NCBI RefSeq assembly: GCF_000821305.1
Contig: NZ_CCXK01000017.1
Span: 1,184,748 to 1,248,747 of the forward strand
Length of the DNA: 64,000 nt
Reading direction: 5' to 3'
Origin: Clostridium culturomicium
GTDB taxonomy: Bacteria; Bacillota; Clostridia; Clostridiales; Clostridiaceae
Of the stretch, positions 46,456 through 56,203 are shown piece after piece. Positions within the stretch are counted from its first letter, which is position 1. The number at the start of each line of letters is the position of its first letter. The notes beneath the pieces were generated by a model. It saw only the letters and a list, made by a program, of their open reading frames with translations. It searched no databases and had not been told where the DNA came from. The translations under genes and the position numbers were made by a program.

Positions 46456-48645
46456 TTAACCCACTACCGTAACTCTATACTGATTACTTGTAGGTGCTGT
46501 TCCAAATAATATATTGAATTTGTTATTATCAACAAATTGTATATCTGCGAAAACCACATTGTAAGGAGATGCTTTCTCCCTAATTGTTATAGTCACATCC
46601 ATAGAACCTAAATTATGAGTTACTGGAATAGTAGTTAAACTTCCATTACCAATATCTACTGAATATTTTCTAGTTCTAGCGTTCCATGTGCTTCTTTCAG
46701 CTGTAGTTATATGCCTGGTATTATCTCCATGATGTGTATCAAATTCAGATTTACTAGCCTGCTTAACATTGTCTACATTTCCAAGGCCTACATGAGATTT
46801 ATTTAATGTTACTGCTCCAGTCATACCATTTACAGATTGAACTTTATCAGATGGAGTTAATAGCTCTTGCCAGTTAGCTAATATGCTTGCTCCAGCTATT
46901 TTTAATATAAATGATTTATTTAAATCTGTTCTTATACAAATATCACCAACTTCAGCCGTTAATGCTAACATGGCAGTTTGTGAATTAGCTACAAATGTAT
47001 CCGAAATAGCTATAGCTGGCATTATTGTTGGATCTAGCTTACCATCACTACCGATTAAAGGAACTTGTCCAGATGCTACTCCTGTATTTTTACTTGCTGC
47101 AGTTCCTAAACTTGGTTTATCAGTTAATGAGTTATAGCTTTTTTCTGATAAACTAGCTAACCCATGATTATGATTTCCTGCTGCCTTCCCATTCCATATT
47201 GATTTCTCCGAATCTGTAACAAATCTATTACTTGCATCTTGATTTATGTCAGCTGGACTATGCTTGTGTGCTGAAGGTGTAAATGTGCTCGGCTTTCCTG
47301 TTATCTCTGCCCAAGTAACATTGTCCCACGTTACCTTTCCCGCGGTTGCTCCCGCTTTTAGAACTTTACCGTTATTAGTTGTTCCTGTTGCTGGTACGTG
47401 TATATTGCCATCACCACTTGGATGAACATAATTATTAGCACCAGAAGCAACACCATTAAGCTTACTTTTATCACTATAGCTCATTAATCCAGCCTTTGAT
47501 GTTGTAGCTTCTGGAATAGGGTCACTTCCTCCTGGTAGATGCTCATTTGCATGTATTGGATATGGAGTTACATTTATAAGCTCCACATATTCAGCTAATA
47601 AATAATCTCCTTCTGACAATCCTGTTTTCAAAGTAAAGCTTGTCTGTGAAGTTTCTTCTAATACTGTATTAGCTATTTTTACACCATTTAGGAATATTGA
47701 TAGAGTTCCTAATCCTGGTCTATATTTTCCTTTAGTTAAGTTAAATACAGTTTGTCCAGCTGTTGCTATAAACTTTTCTTGCTTAACAATATAGCTAGTA
47801 GGATTATCATTAGCATTTAATGTACCATCTGCATCAATGGATAAGTTATTACCAACTTTAATTCCTCCAAGAACTGTTGGACTTGCTGTTGGTGGTGTAA
47901 ATGTACTTGGTTTACCCGTAACACTTCCCCAAGCTATAGTGTCTTGTCCTCCTACTTGTAACCAGGTATTAGCTCCAGTATCTAACCAAATCTTTTTAGT
48001 ATCTGTAGCTATATATATAATCATTGAGCCTGTAGCAGTTGGTCTAGCACTTTCCACCCCTTGTATAATCTTCTTAGGCGTAAACCCTAAGGCCTTGTTA
48101 ATATTAGAGGTTGTTAATTCATCTCTTATTGTTGCTGAACTTTTATTCTCTACATTTCCTAATCCCACATCACTCTTGGTTGTATTATGTGGATTGGTTC
48201 CACTGCCAGGATGTGAATATATCGGTGTTTCAGTACCATTTATTTTTATATTCCCATTTGTATTTGATTTTTCAACCTTAGTTGCATTAGATGGTATTCC
48301 ATCTAATTTATTTTTTAATGCAGTTGTAAAAGCCTGCTCCATAGCATTAAGTATTGTACTGTTAGTATGGCTGTGCTTTTTAGTAACTGCATCATTTACT
48401 GCAACACTTAAATTATCATCATCAATTAAGCTACTTGAACCATTAATTAAACTTACTATACTAGCTCCGTTTAACACTTGACCTAAGTCAATCCACCCTG
48501 AACCATTCCATCCATAAAATCTACTATCTGCACTATTAAAATAAACCTGTCCACTAACTGGACTTGCTGGAGCAGTAGCAAGGTTTTGAATCCTGGCATT
48601 TTGTAATTCATTTTTATTCAAGTCTAAATTTGAAAGATATTTCAC
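46456..48645 (-). CDS. Phage tail fibre / receptor-binding protein
   Basis: 729 residues of repetitive beta structure. N-terminal attachment part KYLSNLDLNKNELQNARIQN; then several phage-fibre repeats: KSDVGLGNVENKS and KSHVGLGNVDNVKQ, HTNS..LNAMEQAFTTALKN, and several A-x-x-H-x-H-x-x-x-x-D patterns (KHSPADINQ, GNHNHGLASL). Ends in a YSVDIGNGSLTTIPVTHNLG head-like domain. Determines host binding. Multiple internal similar blocks make it prone to recombination. Downstream of the Gp37-like gene; ATG follows GGGGGTGAT. Confidence 0.85.
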   Translation of the reverse strand: MKYLSNLDLNKNELQNARIQNLATAPASPVSGQVYFNSADSRFYGWNGSGWIDLGQVLNGASIVSLINGSSSLIDDDNLSVAVNDAVTKKHSHTNSTILNAMEQAFTTALKNKLDGIPSNATKVEKSNTNGNIKINGTETPIYSHPGSGTNPHNTTKSDVGLGNVENKSSATIRDELTTSNINKALGFTPKKIIQGVESARPTATGSMIIYIATDTKKIWLDTGANTWLQVGGQDTIAWGSVTGKPSTFTPPTASPTVLGGIKVGNNLSIDADGTLNANDNPTSYIVKQEKFIATAGQTVFNLTKGKYRPGLGTLSIFLNGVKIANTVLEETSQTSFTLKTGLSEGDYLLAEYVELINVTPYPIHANEHLPGGSDPIPEATTSKAGLMSYSDKSKLNGVASGANNYVHPSGDGNIHVPATGTTNNGKVLKAGATAGKVTWDNVTWAEITGKPSTFTPSAHKHSPADINQDASNRFVTDSEKSIWNGKAAGNHNHGLASLSEKSYNSLTDKPSLGTAASKNTGVASGQVPLIGSDGKLDPTIMPAIAISDTFVANSQTAMLALTAEVGDICIRTDLNKSFILKIAGASILANWQELLTPSDKVQSVNGMTGAVTLNKSHVGLGNVDNVKQASKSEFDTHHGDNTRHITTAERSTWNARTRKYSVDIGNGSLTTIPVTHNLGSMDVTITIREKASPYNVVFADIQFVDNNKFNILFGTAPTSNQYRVTVVG

Positions 48646-48658
48646 GTTTTATCACCCC

Positions 48659-49954
48659 CTAATTTAAATAAGCTATTCCACTAAATCCACCGACAAAGCT
48701 AATTTCTAAGTTATTTATATCAATATACTTTGTATCTCCAACAACCTTATTACCTCCACTGTCTACTACTGTTACAGAAGGATATTTACCAAGACCGTGA
48801 GGAATTTTCCAAACTTCTTTTGGTGAAATTTGATTGAATGTATATGACTTATCATACCCTCCACCTCCTGATGAGCCACCAGATGATGAATCAGTCATTT
48901 GCTTTATTTTTTCTCCTAAAGTAGGAATTGGACTTCCAAAAGTAGGTTCAACTTTAAATCCATTACTTTCATATACTTCTCTAATTTCTACAACTTTATT
49001 ATCTACTCTAAGTCCTAATTTTTTATTTAAAGTTGTTACTATATCCCCTAAGTCCCAAGTCTTTTTATACTCTCGAGTATCAACTTCACATTCAAATGAT
49101 TGTATTTGTTGAGATTCAGAGAGTTTAAGCCTTCCTCTATCTATTAAACTTCCACCTTCTTCAATATCCCTAGCGTCTATAAATGTTTCCCTTCTATCAA
49201 ATCCAGTCAACTCATTACTGATAATTTTAATCTGTCTACCTGCACCTTCACCTTGCCCAGCCACATAACCAACATTTTTATAACCTACATCACTTTCAAT
49301 GTAATTTTGCTTAAGAATATTGTCATAGTCTTTACTAAAAATAGCTGGAGGATTAATTCCTTGACCATAACTTAGATTTTTTCCTTCTAAAACTTTAAAA
49401 ATAAACTGTTTATTTCTGTAATCTAAATCTATAGTGAATCCAAGGCCACTTCCCTTAGATAGTTTTGTCAATTCATCAGATAAATTTTTATACCTAGTTT
49501 GAAACTGTAGCCTATCCCCTCTATTTTTGGAGGTATCAACTATTAACTTAGGTATTTTTCTATTAATATCAGTAGGATCTACTGCATTGGTCTCCACTAA
49601 ACTAATCATTATATCTTCAACATTGCAATTAAAAGAATGATTATCTTGTCCAGCTGGTGGAACAGTAATTCTTTGGGTTAACCAGTATAAAAGTGAAAAG
49701 CCTTTTATGGTAATATCCTCTGTACTTTCCTCATTGATTTCTATATGCTCAATAACTCCTGTTCTATTTCCATCTTTATTAAGCATTATGATATTACCTT
49801 TTTTAATTAAAGTTTTATCTATCTTCGATAAATGAAATTCAAACTCTCCATAAGTTTCCCATTTTCTTATATAAAAAAGAGAAGTGAAATTATCCACCTC
49901 TCCAAGAAAATTTATATCTTTATCAAATATTCTTATGTTAATGTTTGTATCCAT
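48659..49954 (-). CDS. Siphovirus Gp37-like (ReqiPepy6) tail protein
   Basis: 431 residues from ATG 49954, after GCGAGG. N-terminal strand pattern NINIRIFDKDINFLGEVDNF, SLFYIRKWETYGEFEFHLSK, and a middle VGYKNVGYVAGQGEGAGRQI are the marks of Gp37-like baseplate hub proteins. A low-complexity Gly/Ser segment (SSSGGSSGGGGYD) joins a C-terminal beta domain to it. Overlaps the previous gene by 22 nt; the longer start at 50011 would overlap by 79 and lacks a site. Confidence 0.82.
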   Translation of the reverse strand: MDTNINIRIFDKDINFLGEVDNFTSLFYIRKWETYGEFEFHLSKIDKTLIKKGNIIMLNKDGNRTGVIEHIEINEESTEDITIKGFSLLYWLTQRITVPPAGQDNHSFNCNVEDIMISLVETNAVDPTDINRKIPKLIVDTSKNRGDRLQFQTRYKNLSDELTKLSKGSGLGFTIDLDYRNKQFIFKVLEGKNLSYGQGINPPAIFSKDYDNILKQNYIESDVGYKNVGYVAGQGEGAGRQIKIISNELTGFDRRETFIDARDIEEGGSLIDRGRLKLSESQQIQSFECEVDTREYKKTWDLGDIVTTLNKKLGLRVDNKVVEIREVYESNGFKVEPTFGSPIPTLGEKIKQMTDSSSGGSSGGGGYDKSYTFNQISPKEVWKIPHGLGKYPSVTVVDSGGNKVVGDTKYIDINNLEISFVGGFSGIAYLN

Positions 49955-50553
49955 ATGGAACCTCGCACACTTTCTACTGGTCTCTCTGGTTGAATAAATA
50001 CATTCCTCCAACCTTTTGCCTGTTGAGAATTAAACCACCTATCAAATTGATCTGTAAATCCTTTAAGCATACTGTTAAACTCCATTAAATTTTTAGGTCT
50101 TATGGCTCCACAAAGCTCTTTTCTATACCTCTCATCAGTTATTGTTATACTTCCACTTCTAGGTACATAAATCTGTGCTAAAGATAATTCATATATTAAA
50201 TTATCCCTTTGTAGTGTTGGAGGCTGTGGTTTACTACCTGCTATTCCATTTTTAATCTCTATAGTAACTTTACTATTACTTATATTAAGTCTTATAACAA
50301 CTCTATCTATTCTGTCATAATTGCTATCTGGAGAAACTGCAATTGATTTTACACTATCATTATAAAGGTAAAATCCTTTAACTATTGCAAATCCTCTATC
50401 TACCTTTATAGTAGATGCTTCGCTTGTAACTCCTAATGTCATAGTATTATCATCTTTTACACTTAATCCACTTTCATAAATGTTATCAAAGTACCTATTA
50501 AATTCTTCTTGACCATATTCCTGGTCTCCATTAAAAAATCCACTATGCTCCAA
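49933..50553 (-). CDS. Phage baseplate/tail-tip structural protein
   Basis: 206 residues. Starts MEHSGFFNGDQEYGQEEFNR, has a central VDRGFAIVKGFYLYNDS and YDRIDRVVIRLNISN, patterns seen in receptor-binding/upper baseplate proteins of Gram-positive siphoviruses. C-terminal LTDQFDRWFNSQQAKGW-like helix and a closing SVRGSIWIQTL. Between Dit and the Gp37-like protein. Confidence 0.7.
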   Translation of the reverse strand: MEHSGFFNGDQEYGQEEFNRYFDNIYESGLSVKDDNTMTLGVTSEASTIKVDRGFAIVKGFYLYNDSVKSIAVSPDSNYDRIDRVVIRLNISNSKVTIEIKNGIAGSKPQPPTLQRDNLIYELSLAQIYVPRSGSITITDERYRKELCGAIRPKNLMEFNSMLKGFTDQFDRWFNSQQAKGWRNVFIQPERPVESVRGSIWIQTLT

Positions 50554-50572
50554 AATTCCCCCTCCTATACTC

Positions 50573-51415
50573 CTATACTCCTATATACCTATTTCTATAT
50601 CTTATTTCTACACTTTGAGGTTCTAATTCATTATCTGTAGTATATTCAATCATATTGTCACCAGGCTGCAGCTGAAAAAAGGTAGAATCTAAGTCTATGT
50701 AGTGAAATGCATTTTGTCGCATACCATTACGCTCAATCTCTACCTTTTTGTTTCCAAACTCAGTTGTTATATATAAAGTATCATCCGAGGTTAATGTCCT
50801 TTCAACCTTGATAAATTCACCAGTAGCATGATTTATAACACTTGGATTAACTGCTGGTCCCCTGAATATTATCTCTACTGGTGTATCAACATGTCCATCA
50901 TTATAGATATTTTTTTTAGGTTCTCCTTTTTGTTTAAATCTAAATGGCAGCTTAAACTTAAACTTCCAACCACCAATAAAAGTTGATATTGTTTCACCAA
51001 TAATAATATCTTCAAAATAAGGATTTGGACAAACTAAATTAAGATTGAAACTTAATGGCTCATGTAAACTCTTTCTTACTTCCTTAAAGCTTTCTACTTC
51101 ATATATAATGTATCTCTCCACTCCACAATAATTAACTGTTAAAATCCCCTGTGATTTAGGATTGAAAAATTTAATTACTTGTTGACGCTCTATCTTATCA
51201 TTTTTCAAATTACAATAATCAAATAAAATAGATATATCTCTAGGTAGTATTTTCTTTTTACTTGTATATCCACCATCATATTGCATATAGTTTTCTATAG
51301 TTATTTCATAATCAGAGCTTTCAATACCTTCAATTTTAATTAATTTATAATCATCTACAAGTTTTAATGTTTTATTGTTACTTTGAAATGTTACATTAAT
51401 AAATTTTCTATCCAA
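50573..51415 (-). CDS. Distal tail protein (Dit family)
   Basis: 280 residues. The N-terminal half has the Dit fold pattern (LVDDYKLIKIEGIESSDYEI, YTSKKKILPRDISILFDYCN) and the C-terminal galectin-like half (VIEIIF-type VDTPVEIIFRGPAVNPSVIN, and a closing EPQSVEIRYRNRYIGV). Forms the hub between tail tube and tip. Start overlaps the stop of the tape-measure gene by 8 nt. Confidence 0.85.
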   Translation of the reverse strand: MDRKFINVTFQSNNKTLKLVDDYKLIKIEGIESSDYEITIENYMQYDGGYTSKKKILPRDISILFDYCNLKNDKIERQQVIKFFNPKSQGILTVNYCGVERYIIYEVESFKEVRKSLHEPLSFNLNLVCPNPYFEDIIIGETISTFIGGWKFKFKLPFRFKQKGEPKKNIYNDGHVDTPVEIIFRGPAVNPSVINHATGEFIKVERTLTSDDTLYITTEFGNKKVEIERNGMRQNAFHYIDLDSTFFQLQPGDNMIEYTTDNELEPQSVEIRYRNRYIGV

Positions 51416-53621
51416 AGGCTAATTCCCTCCCAACTTTTCTAAGAGCTCTAGCATTTTCACTTGGCGTTCTTTCAGGATTAACTATTGTTACATTTTGAGT
51501 TACTCCATTATCATTGTTATTAGTCACTGTAGCTGGAATGTTTCTATAACTGCTTGATGTAACTCTCTCAGTAGTCATAGCAACTTCATAGTCTACTGCT
51601 GTTTTCATTTTGTCAACTAGATCGCTCATATTTGCATCAATATCTTTTTGTAAGTTTGGAGTTTCCATATCAACCCCTACTCCAATTCCTTGAACTAAGT
51701 ATTTACCAACTTCATCTCTCATCAATCTAGATGGTGATTTTATCTTAAAGAATCCTTTAATCCCATCTATTATATTTCCTGCAAAATTCCCAATGAGATT
51801 CAGTATCCAATCACCCATACTACTGATACCATTCCAAATACCTCTAATAAGGTCTTTACCTATATTAAATCCACCTTTAAATATATTTTTGATTGCATTT
51901 AATGCATTAGTTGCAACAGAACTAGCAGAATTACCTAAGAAACTTATCATAGAAGAGAACCCTTGTCCTATACTAGAAATCAAGTTTTTACCCCAGCTTA
52001 GACCACCTTTAAATATATTAGTTATCGATGTTCCAACCCATTCAGCAACACCGTTAGCTACATTACCTATATTAGCTTTCATAGATAAAATGCCATCTTT
52101 AATCCAATTGATTAAGTTCTTACCTAATCCAGCCCAATTATATAAAGTAACTGCATTTACTATAGCCATTATAATTTGAGGTATGTTAGCTATCAAGGTT
52201 GGTATACTATCAATCAATCCTTTAATAAGCATCATTAATATTTCTATACCTGCTTGAAGTATTTGAGGTAAAGTCCCATATATAGCATTAGAAAATTCAT
52301 TGATTATTCTTGGCACTTCAGAAATTAAAGTCGGTAAAGCAGTAACTAAACCTTGAACTAAAGCTAATATAATATCTATTGCAACATCTAAAATTAGAGG
52401 TAAATTTTCAATTATCATACCACACATAGATATCATTAGATTTATTATAGTAGGTATCAAAGCTGGTAAGTTTGAAGCTATACCTTGTCCCAGTGTAATC
52501 AGCATTTGCAATCCAAGTTCTAATAACATAGGTAGAACTTCTACTATACCATCAACCAAAGAATTAAGTATTTCCATAGCTGAGCTGACTATAGATGGCA
52601 AATTACCCTTTATTCCATTTACTAAAGTTTTTATTATATTAACCGCCGAATCTATCAGCATTGGTGCTGCACTTACCAAACTGTTTACCAATGCTCCTAC
52701 CACTTCTATTCCAGAATCAACAACACTAGGCATTATCTCCATTATTATATTAGGTATTTGCCAAGCGAATTCTTGAATAAATATACCTATTCCTTCTAAA
52801 GTCGTTTTTATCCTCGGTAATATGTTTTTTCCAAAAGTACTTATACTAGTAACAAGATTTCCTACAACAGTATCAAAATCTGCATTATCATCCGCAAACG
52901 CAGTAAGCATATTCTTCCAAGCTGACTTCATCGCACCAAAACTTCCTGAAATAGTCTCCGATGCTTCTAAAGCTGTTGTACCTGTTATTCCTAGTTCTGT
53001 TTGTACTACGTGAATTGCTTCGATTATATCACTAAAATTGCCTATACTATATTCCATTCCACTTAACTTACCTGCATCTACAAGAAGTCTTTGCATTTCT
53101 TCTTTAGTTCCACCATATCCTAATTTTAAGTTGTCTAACATAGTATAGTTCTGTTTAGCAAACCCTTGATAAGCATTTTGTATGCTTTCCATAGAAGTTC
53201 CCATTTTATTAGCATTATCCGACATATCAGTAACAGCTTTATTTCCTATTTCAGCTACTTTTTGGGTATCTCCCCCTAAGCCTTGTAACAAAGATGCCGA
53301 GAATCCTGTTATAGTACTCATATAGTCATTTGCAGATAATCCAGCAGTCTTATAAGCATTATCAGCATATTTCATAACTATATCACTACTATCTTTAAAT
53401 AGAGTTTCAACTCCACCAACTAACTGTTCATATTCAGCGTACTGTTTTGTTGATAATGTAGTTAATGCAGTTACAGCCGCACTAGCAGCAGCAACTACTC
53501 CTGTTATCGCAACCGATCCAGTTTTGGCTAAGCTACCTAATTTACCACCTAGACTTTTAATACCACCTTCTGCACCTTTACTGTCAATTTGGGTATCAAT
53601 TATAATCCTTCCATCAGCCAT
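51408..53621 (-). CDS. Phage tail tape measure protein
   Basis: 737 residues. N-terminal helical part QTIDSKGAEGGIKSLGG-like with SVAITGVVAAASAAVTALTT, the TMP core (YKTAGLSANDYMSTITGFSA, KAVTDMSDNANKMGTSMESI, MQRLLVDAGKL), long hydrophobic helical stretches with repeated periodicity (residues 270-480; many NLPSIV/LPALI blocks), and a soluble end. Short for a tape measure, so the tail would be ~110 nm if the usual 0.15 nm per residue holds. Next on minus is the Dit gene, overlapping by 8 nt. Confidence 0.92.
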   Translation of the reverse strand: MADGRIIIDTQIDSKGAEGGIKSLGGKLGSLAKTGSVAITGVVAAASAAVTALTTLSTKQYAEYEQLVGGVETLFKDSSDIVMKYADNAYKTAGLSANDYMSTITGFSASLLQGLGGDTQKVAEIGNKAVTDMSDNANKMGTSMESIQNAYQGFAKQNYTMLDNLKLGYGGTKEEMQRLLVDAGKLSGMEYSIGNFSDIIEAIHVVQTELGITGTTALEASETISGSFGAMKSAWKNMLTAFADDNADFDTVVGNLVTSISTFGKNILPRIKTTLEGIGIFIQEFAWQIPNIIMEIMPSVVDSGIEVVGALVNSLVSAAPMLIDSAVNIIKTLVNGIKGNLPSIVSSAMEILNSLVDGIVEVLPMLLELGLQMLITLGQGIASNLPALIPTIINLMISMCGMIIENLPLILDVAIDIILALVQGLVTALPTLISEVPRIINEFSNAIYGTLPQILQAGIEILMMLIKGLIDSIPTLIANIPQIIMAIVNAVTLYNWAGLGKNLINWIKDGILSMKANIGNVANGVAEWVGTSITNIFKGGLSWGKNLISSIGQGFSSMISFLGNSASSVATNALNAIKNIFKGGFNIGKDLIRGIWNGISSMGDWILNLIGNFAGNIIDGIKGFFKIKSPSRLMRDEVGKYLVQGIGVGVDMETPNLQKDIDANMSDLVDKMKTAVDYEVAMTTERVTSSSYRNIPATVTNNNDNGVTQNVTIVNPERTPSENARALRKVGRELAFG

Positions 53622-53652
53622 TCATTCACTCACCTACTTTCTTTATAAAATA

Positions 53653-53678
53653 AAAAAGCACTATTATTAGTGCTTTTT
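53653..53678 (-). terminator. Terminator of the tail-module cargo gene
   Basis: 11-bp perfect stem AAAAAGCACTA / TAGTGCTTTTT with a 4-nt loop directly after the stop of the 203-residue gene; T-run on minus continues as TTTTTTATTTT. It would stop structural read-through into the tape-measure gene unless the late operon is antiterminated. Confidence 0.78.
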
Positions 53679-54288
53679 ATTTACCTATATTATTTTTTCT
53701 TTTTAATTTTTCCAATCTCTTAATATAACCACCTTTAGTACTATCATCGAGATTTAATTTAATAGCTATTTCACATATTCTAATAGCTTCATCATAATTA
53801 TTTTCTTTTTCTAAAATAATTGTAAGTTGTTTAAATGAAGGCATAAAAGGAAACTCGCCGTTGCCAATACCTCTAATTGCCTTTTCTTCTTGTAAAGCCA
53901 ACTGAATATCTAAATAACAATATTTTTTTGCTTCTTCAATATCTAATATATCTCTATTTTTAGGTTTGTAGTAAAGTTCAATACATGCATTATAAAAAAA
54001 GTGAATATCAATAGGATCATGTCCCCAAATATTATTATCATATAAATAAGAAATAGATTTATATGCAATTGAATAAACTTTTTTATAGTTGCCAATATAT
54101 ATTAAAGAAACTATTGCCTTGAAATCATTATTATTTAATCCAGGACTATCCTTAAAAATATCAATATTTCCTAAAATCTCATACTTATAATAGTGCTCAA
54201 TTATCTTCTTTTCATCCTTAGAAAAGCTATCCCATAATTTAATTAATCCTAATTTTTTATAATATTTAGGTTCATTATTAAACCACAT
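53677..54288 (-). CDS. Unknown 203-residue protein inserted in tail module (moron-type)
   Basis: Not a structural phage gene by look: helical, charged, basic tail (LEKLKRKNNIGK). Starts MWFNNEPKYYKKLGLIKLWD and contains helix pairs (YIGNYKKVYSIAYKSISYLY, ENNYDEAIRICEIAIKLN) like TPR-type repeats, so a protein-protein role is likely. It sits between Gp15 and the tape-measure gene, 50 nt after the first and 55 nt before the second, with its own terminator, which is the layout of a moron cargo gene. Function unknown; anti-phage or host-effect roles are possible. Confidence 0.65.
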   Translation of the reverse strand: MWFNNEPKYYKKLGLIKLWDSFSKDEKKIIEHYYKYEILGNIDIFKDSPGLNNNDFKAIVSLIYIGNYKKVYSIAYKSISYLYDNNIWGHDPIDIHFFYNACIELYYKPKNRDILDIEEAKKYCYLDIQLALQEEKAIRGIGNGEFPFMPSFKQLTIILEKENNYDEAIRICEIAIKLNLDDSTKGGYIKRLEKLKRKNNIGK

Positions 54289-54338
54289 AATATCCCTCTT
54301 TTCCTTTTTATAAAATTATAATACAAAAAAGAGATTTA

Positions 54339-54935
54339 TTACAATAATTTACTTACATCTCTCCCATTTAATAAAGCTTCTTCAATAGCATTCAGCTTTT
54401 CTCTTTCATCTTTAGACATAGGAATTTTATAAAGTTCTTTCATATGTTTATAATAAGCCTTTTGTTCATTATCCTTAATTTCAGCTAAATTCATACTTCT
54501 GTATCCCATAATTTTAACTATCATATTATCTTCTTTAAGGCTTTTAAACATTGCTTTAAACTTCCACCAGTGCAAATACTTTATATCTTGCAAATCAATG
54601 CCATATTGGTCCATAAATGCAGAATAAATATAATCATCATCATATTCAAACGAATAAATTTGAGTAGTTCTACTATTTTTACTATTGCCTTTAGTTGATG
54701 TAACATCCTTACCACATCTATAAAACCATAGCATTTGCTCTATTGCTTCTTTAATGTTTTTAGGGATAATCGGATAATAAAGTTCTAGTGCCATAAAGAT
54801 CTTTTCTTCCTCTGCAATAGTGTTATCTTGCATTAAAAGCTCAAATAAAATAGAGGTGCGAAAATCAGAGTTAATCTCATAATCTTCACCCTCTATATTT
54901 ATAGTTTTAGGAATAATATCAATAAGTAAATTCAT
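54339..54935 (-). CDS. Gp15-family phage tail assembly protein
   Basis: 198 residues. The whole pattern fits Gp15: NLLIDIIPKTINIEGEDYEI, NSDFRTSILFELLMQD, MALELYYPIIPKNIKEAIEQ, MLWFYRCGKD, the conserved IYSAFMDQYGIDLQDIKYLHW (YxxxDQYGIDL) and KAMFKSL. In the usual gene order (Gp14-like 113-residue gene, Gp15, tape measure) it takes the place of a tail chaperone. Start overlaps the upstream stop by 1 nt. Confidence 0.88.
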   Translation of the reverse strand: MNLLIDIIPKTINIEGEDYEINSDFRTSILFELLMQDNTIAEEEKIFMALELYYPIIPKNIKEAIEQMLWFYRCGKDVTSTKGNSKNSRTTQIYSFEYDDDYIYSAFMDQYGIDLQDIKYLHWWKFKAMFKSLKEDNMIVKIMGYRSMNLAEIKDNEQKAYYKHMKELYKIPMSKDEREKLNAIEEALLNGRDVSKLL

Positions 54936-55276
54936 TATTTCTTTCTTCGCTGAGCTCTATTAGGAGAATACTTAGTTGAAAATTTATTAATTTCTTTCTT
55001 CTGCTCATTAATTTGTAAAAGAAACTCTTCTAAGGCCTTTAAGCAAGTCATCAAATTAACTCTATCCCCAAATATCTTTTTATCAGCACCCTCTCCAAAC
55101 ATAGTATTAAATACTTCAAAGATACTCTTACATATTGTTCTTATTCCTTGTGCACCTTCTAAAGTTTTAACTTTCTCTTGTATCTCACTAATCCTTGCCA
55201 TAGCATCCTCATACTTTTCAGCAACATCAAGATCATATATATCTATGTCCTCTAATTCAACACCATTTACTTTCAT
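54935..55276 (-). CDS. Phage tail chaperone-like protein (Gp14 position)
   Basis: 113 residues, acidic start MKVNGVELEDIDIYDLDVAE and helical, KTLEGAQGIRTICKSIFEVF, with a basic C-terminus KKEINKFSTKYSPNRAQRRK. It holds the position of Gp14/DUF6673-type proteins between the tail tube gene and Gp15, a pair often made as a frameshift product; here the two genes touch (ATG of Gp15 overlaps its stop by 1 nt) and are in different frames, which agrees with a chaperone frameshift or coupling system. Confidence 0.65.
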   Translation of the reverse strand: MKVNGVELEDIDIYDLDVAEKYEDAMARISEIQEKVKTLEGAQGIRTICKSIFEVFNTMFGEGADKKIFGDRVNLMTCLKALEEFLLQINEQKKEINKFSTKYSPNRAQRRKK

Positions 55277-55288
55277 TTACTATTCCTC

Positions 55289-55768
55289 CTAACCTTTAGC
55301 AGTGAATCCTTCTGTAAAACTTTTTTCATCGGTTTTAAAAGTTCCTTCAATTGGGTCACTTTGCCCTAAAAAAGTACCACTGATTCCAAGCTCTCCATCA
55401 TTATCATCAAAACTATCTACTGCTATCGCAATTTTAAACTTTCTTGCTCTATATCCTGCTGTTTGTGCCTCTTTATCCAAATCAACTATAATATACTCTG
55501 TTTCTGTTTCAGCACCTGTCTTTTGCATTTCACCAATTTCTCTTATATATTCAATAGCTTTATCAGAAACTATTTGATCAGTATTAAAACTAGAACTCCA
55601 TTCATATCCATTAACAGATTGACTTGCACTTGATTGATTTATATATCTTTTAGAAGTTGTTTGTGCACTAGGACTTTCATTTAACTCTGTAAATCCTGTA
55701 CCTAGTAATTCAAAAGCTTCATTAACCTTTAAATAATTGGCTTGTACTTTTCTTTTTCTTATACTCAT
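55289..55768 (-). CDS. Phage major tail (tube) protein
   Basis: 159 residues. Pattern LKVNEAFELLGTGFTELNES, NQSSASQSVNGYEWSSSFNT and IAVDSFDDNDGELGISGTFL, a beta-sandwich with a long N-terminal arm, is that of tail tube proteins of Listeria/Clostridium siphoviruses. Main subunit of the tail tube. It begins 1 nt after the neighbouring minor capsid gene. Confidence 0.82.
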   Translation of the reverse strand: MSIRKRKVQANYLKVNEAFELLGTGFTELNESPSAQTTSKRYINQSSASQSVNGYEWSSSFNTDQIVSDKAIEYIREIGEMQKTGAETETEYIIVDLDKEAQTAGYRARKFKIAIAVDSFDDNDGELGISGTFLGQSDPIEGTFKTDEKSFTEGFTAKG

Positions 55769-56203
55769 TTATTTCATTCCCCTCTTAAAATATTTTAGTC
55801 TTAAATTTATTTGATACTGAGCTGTATCTTCAGTTACTGCAAATGCATACCCGGTAGATGTAACTTTAATTTCTAAAGGCTCTAACCCATTATCGAGTAC
55901 TGGAAATATTTCGTTATTATTGTTTATTTCAATTTCATCTGCTAATTTTTCATAGAACCCAGAATTATCAATGTTTGTTAAAACATCAACGCCATAAGGC
56001 TCCCTAGATGTAAATATAAAAGCATATTGCCTTATACTATCCCCATTAACATACTTTTTAATTATAGGATCTATTGGTACTTCCTCTATGGAATAAGTAT
56101 CTATATTTTCTTCTAAAAAATTCACATTTACTCTTATAGCACTATTGAAGGTTTCTAGACATTTTAAATTTCTCATATAATCCCTTAATGCTTTAATTAT
56201 CAT
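55769..56203 (-). CDS. Phage minor capsid / tail terminator-type protein
   Basis: 144 residues with LEENIDTYSIEEVPIDPIIK, SIRQYAFIFTSREPYGVDVL and LADEIEINNNNEIFPVLDNG, typical of the Gp12-like minor capsid/tail-terminator proteins of this phage group. Starts 4 nt inside the previous gene's end (overlap 56200-56203). Confidence 0.72.
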   Translation of the reverse strand: MIIKALRDYMRNLKCLETFNSAIRVNVNFLEENIDTYSIEEVPIDPIIKKYVNGDSIRQYAFIFTSREPYGVDVLTNIDNSGFYEKLADEIEINNNNEIFPVLDNGLEPLEIKVTSTGYAFAVTEDTAQYQINLRLKYFKRGMK

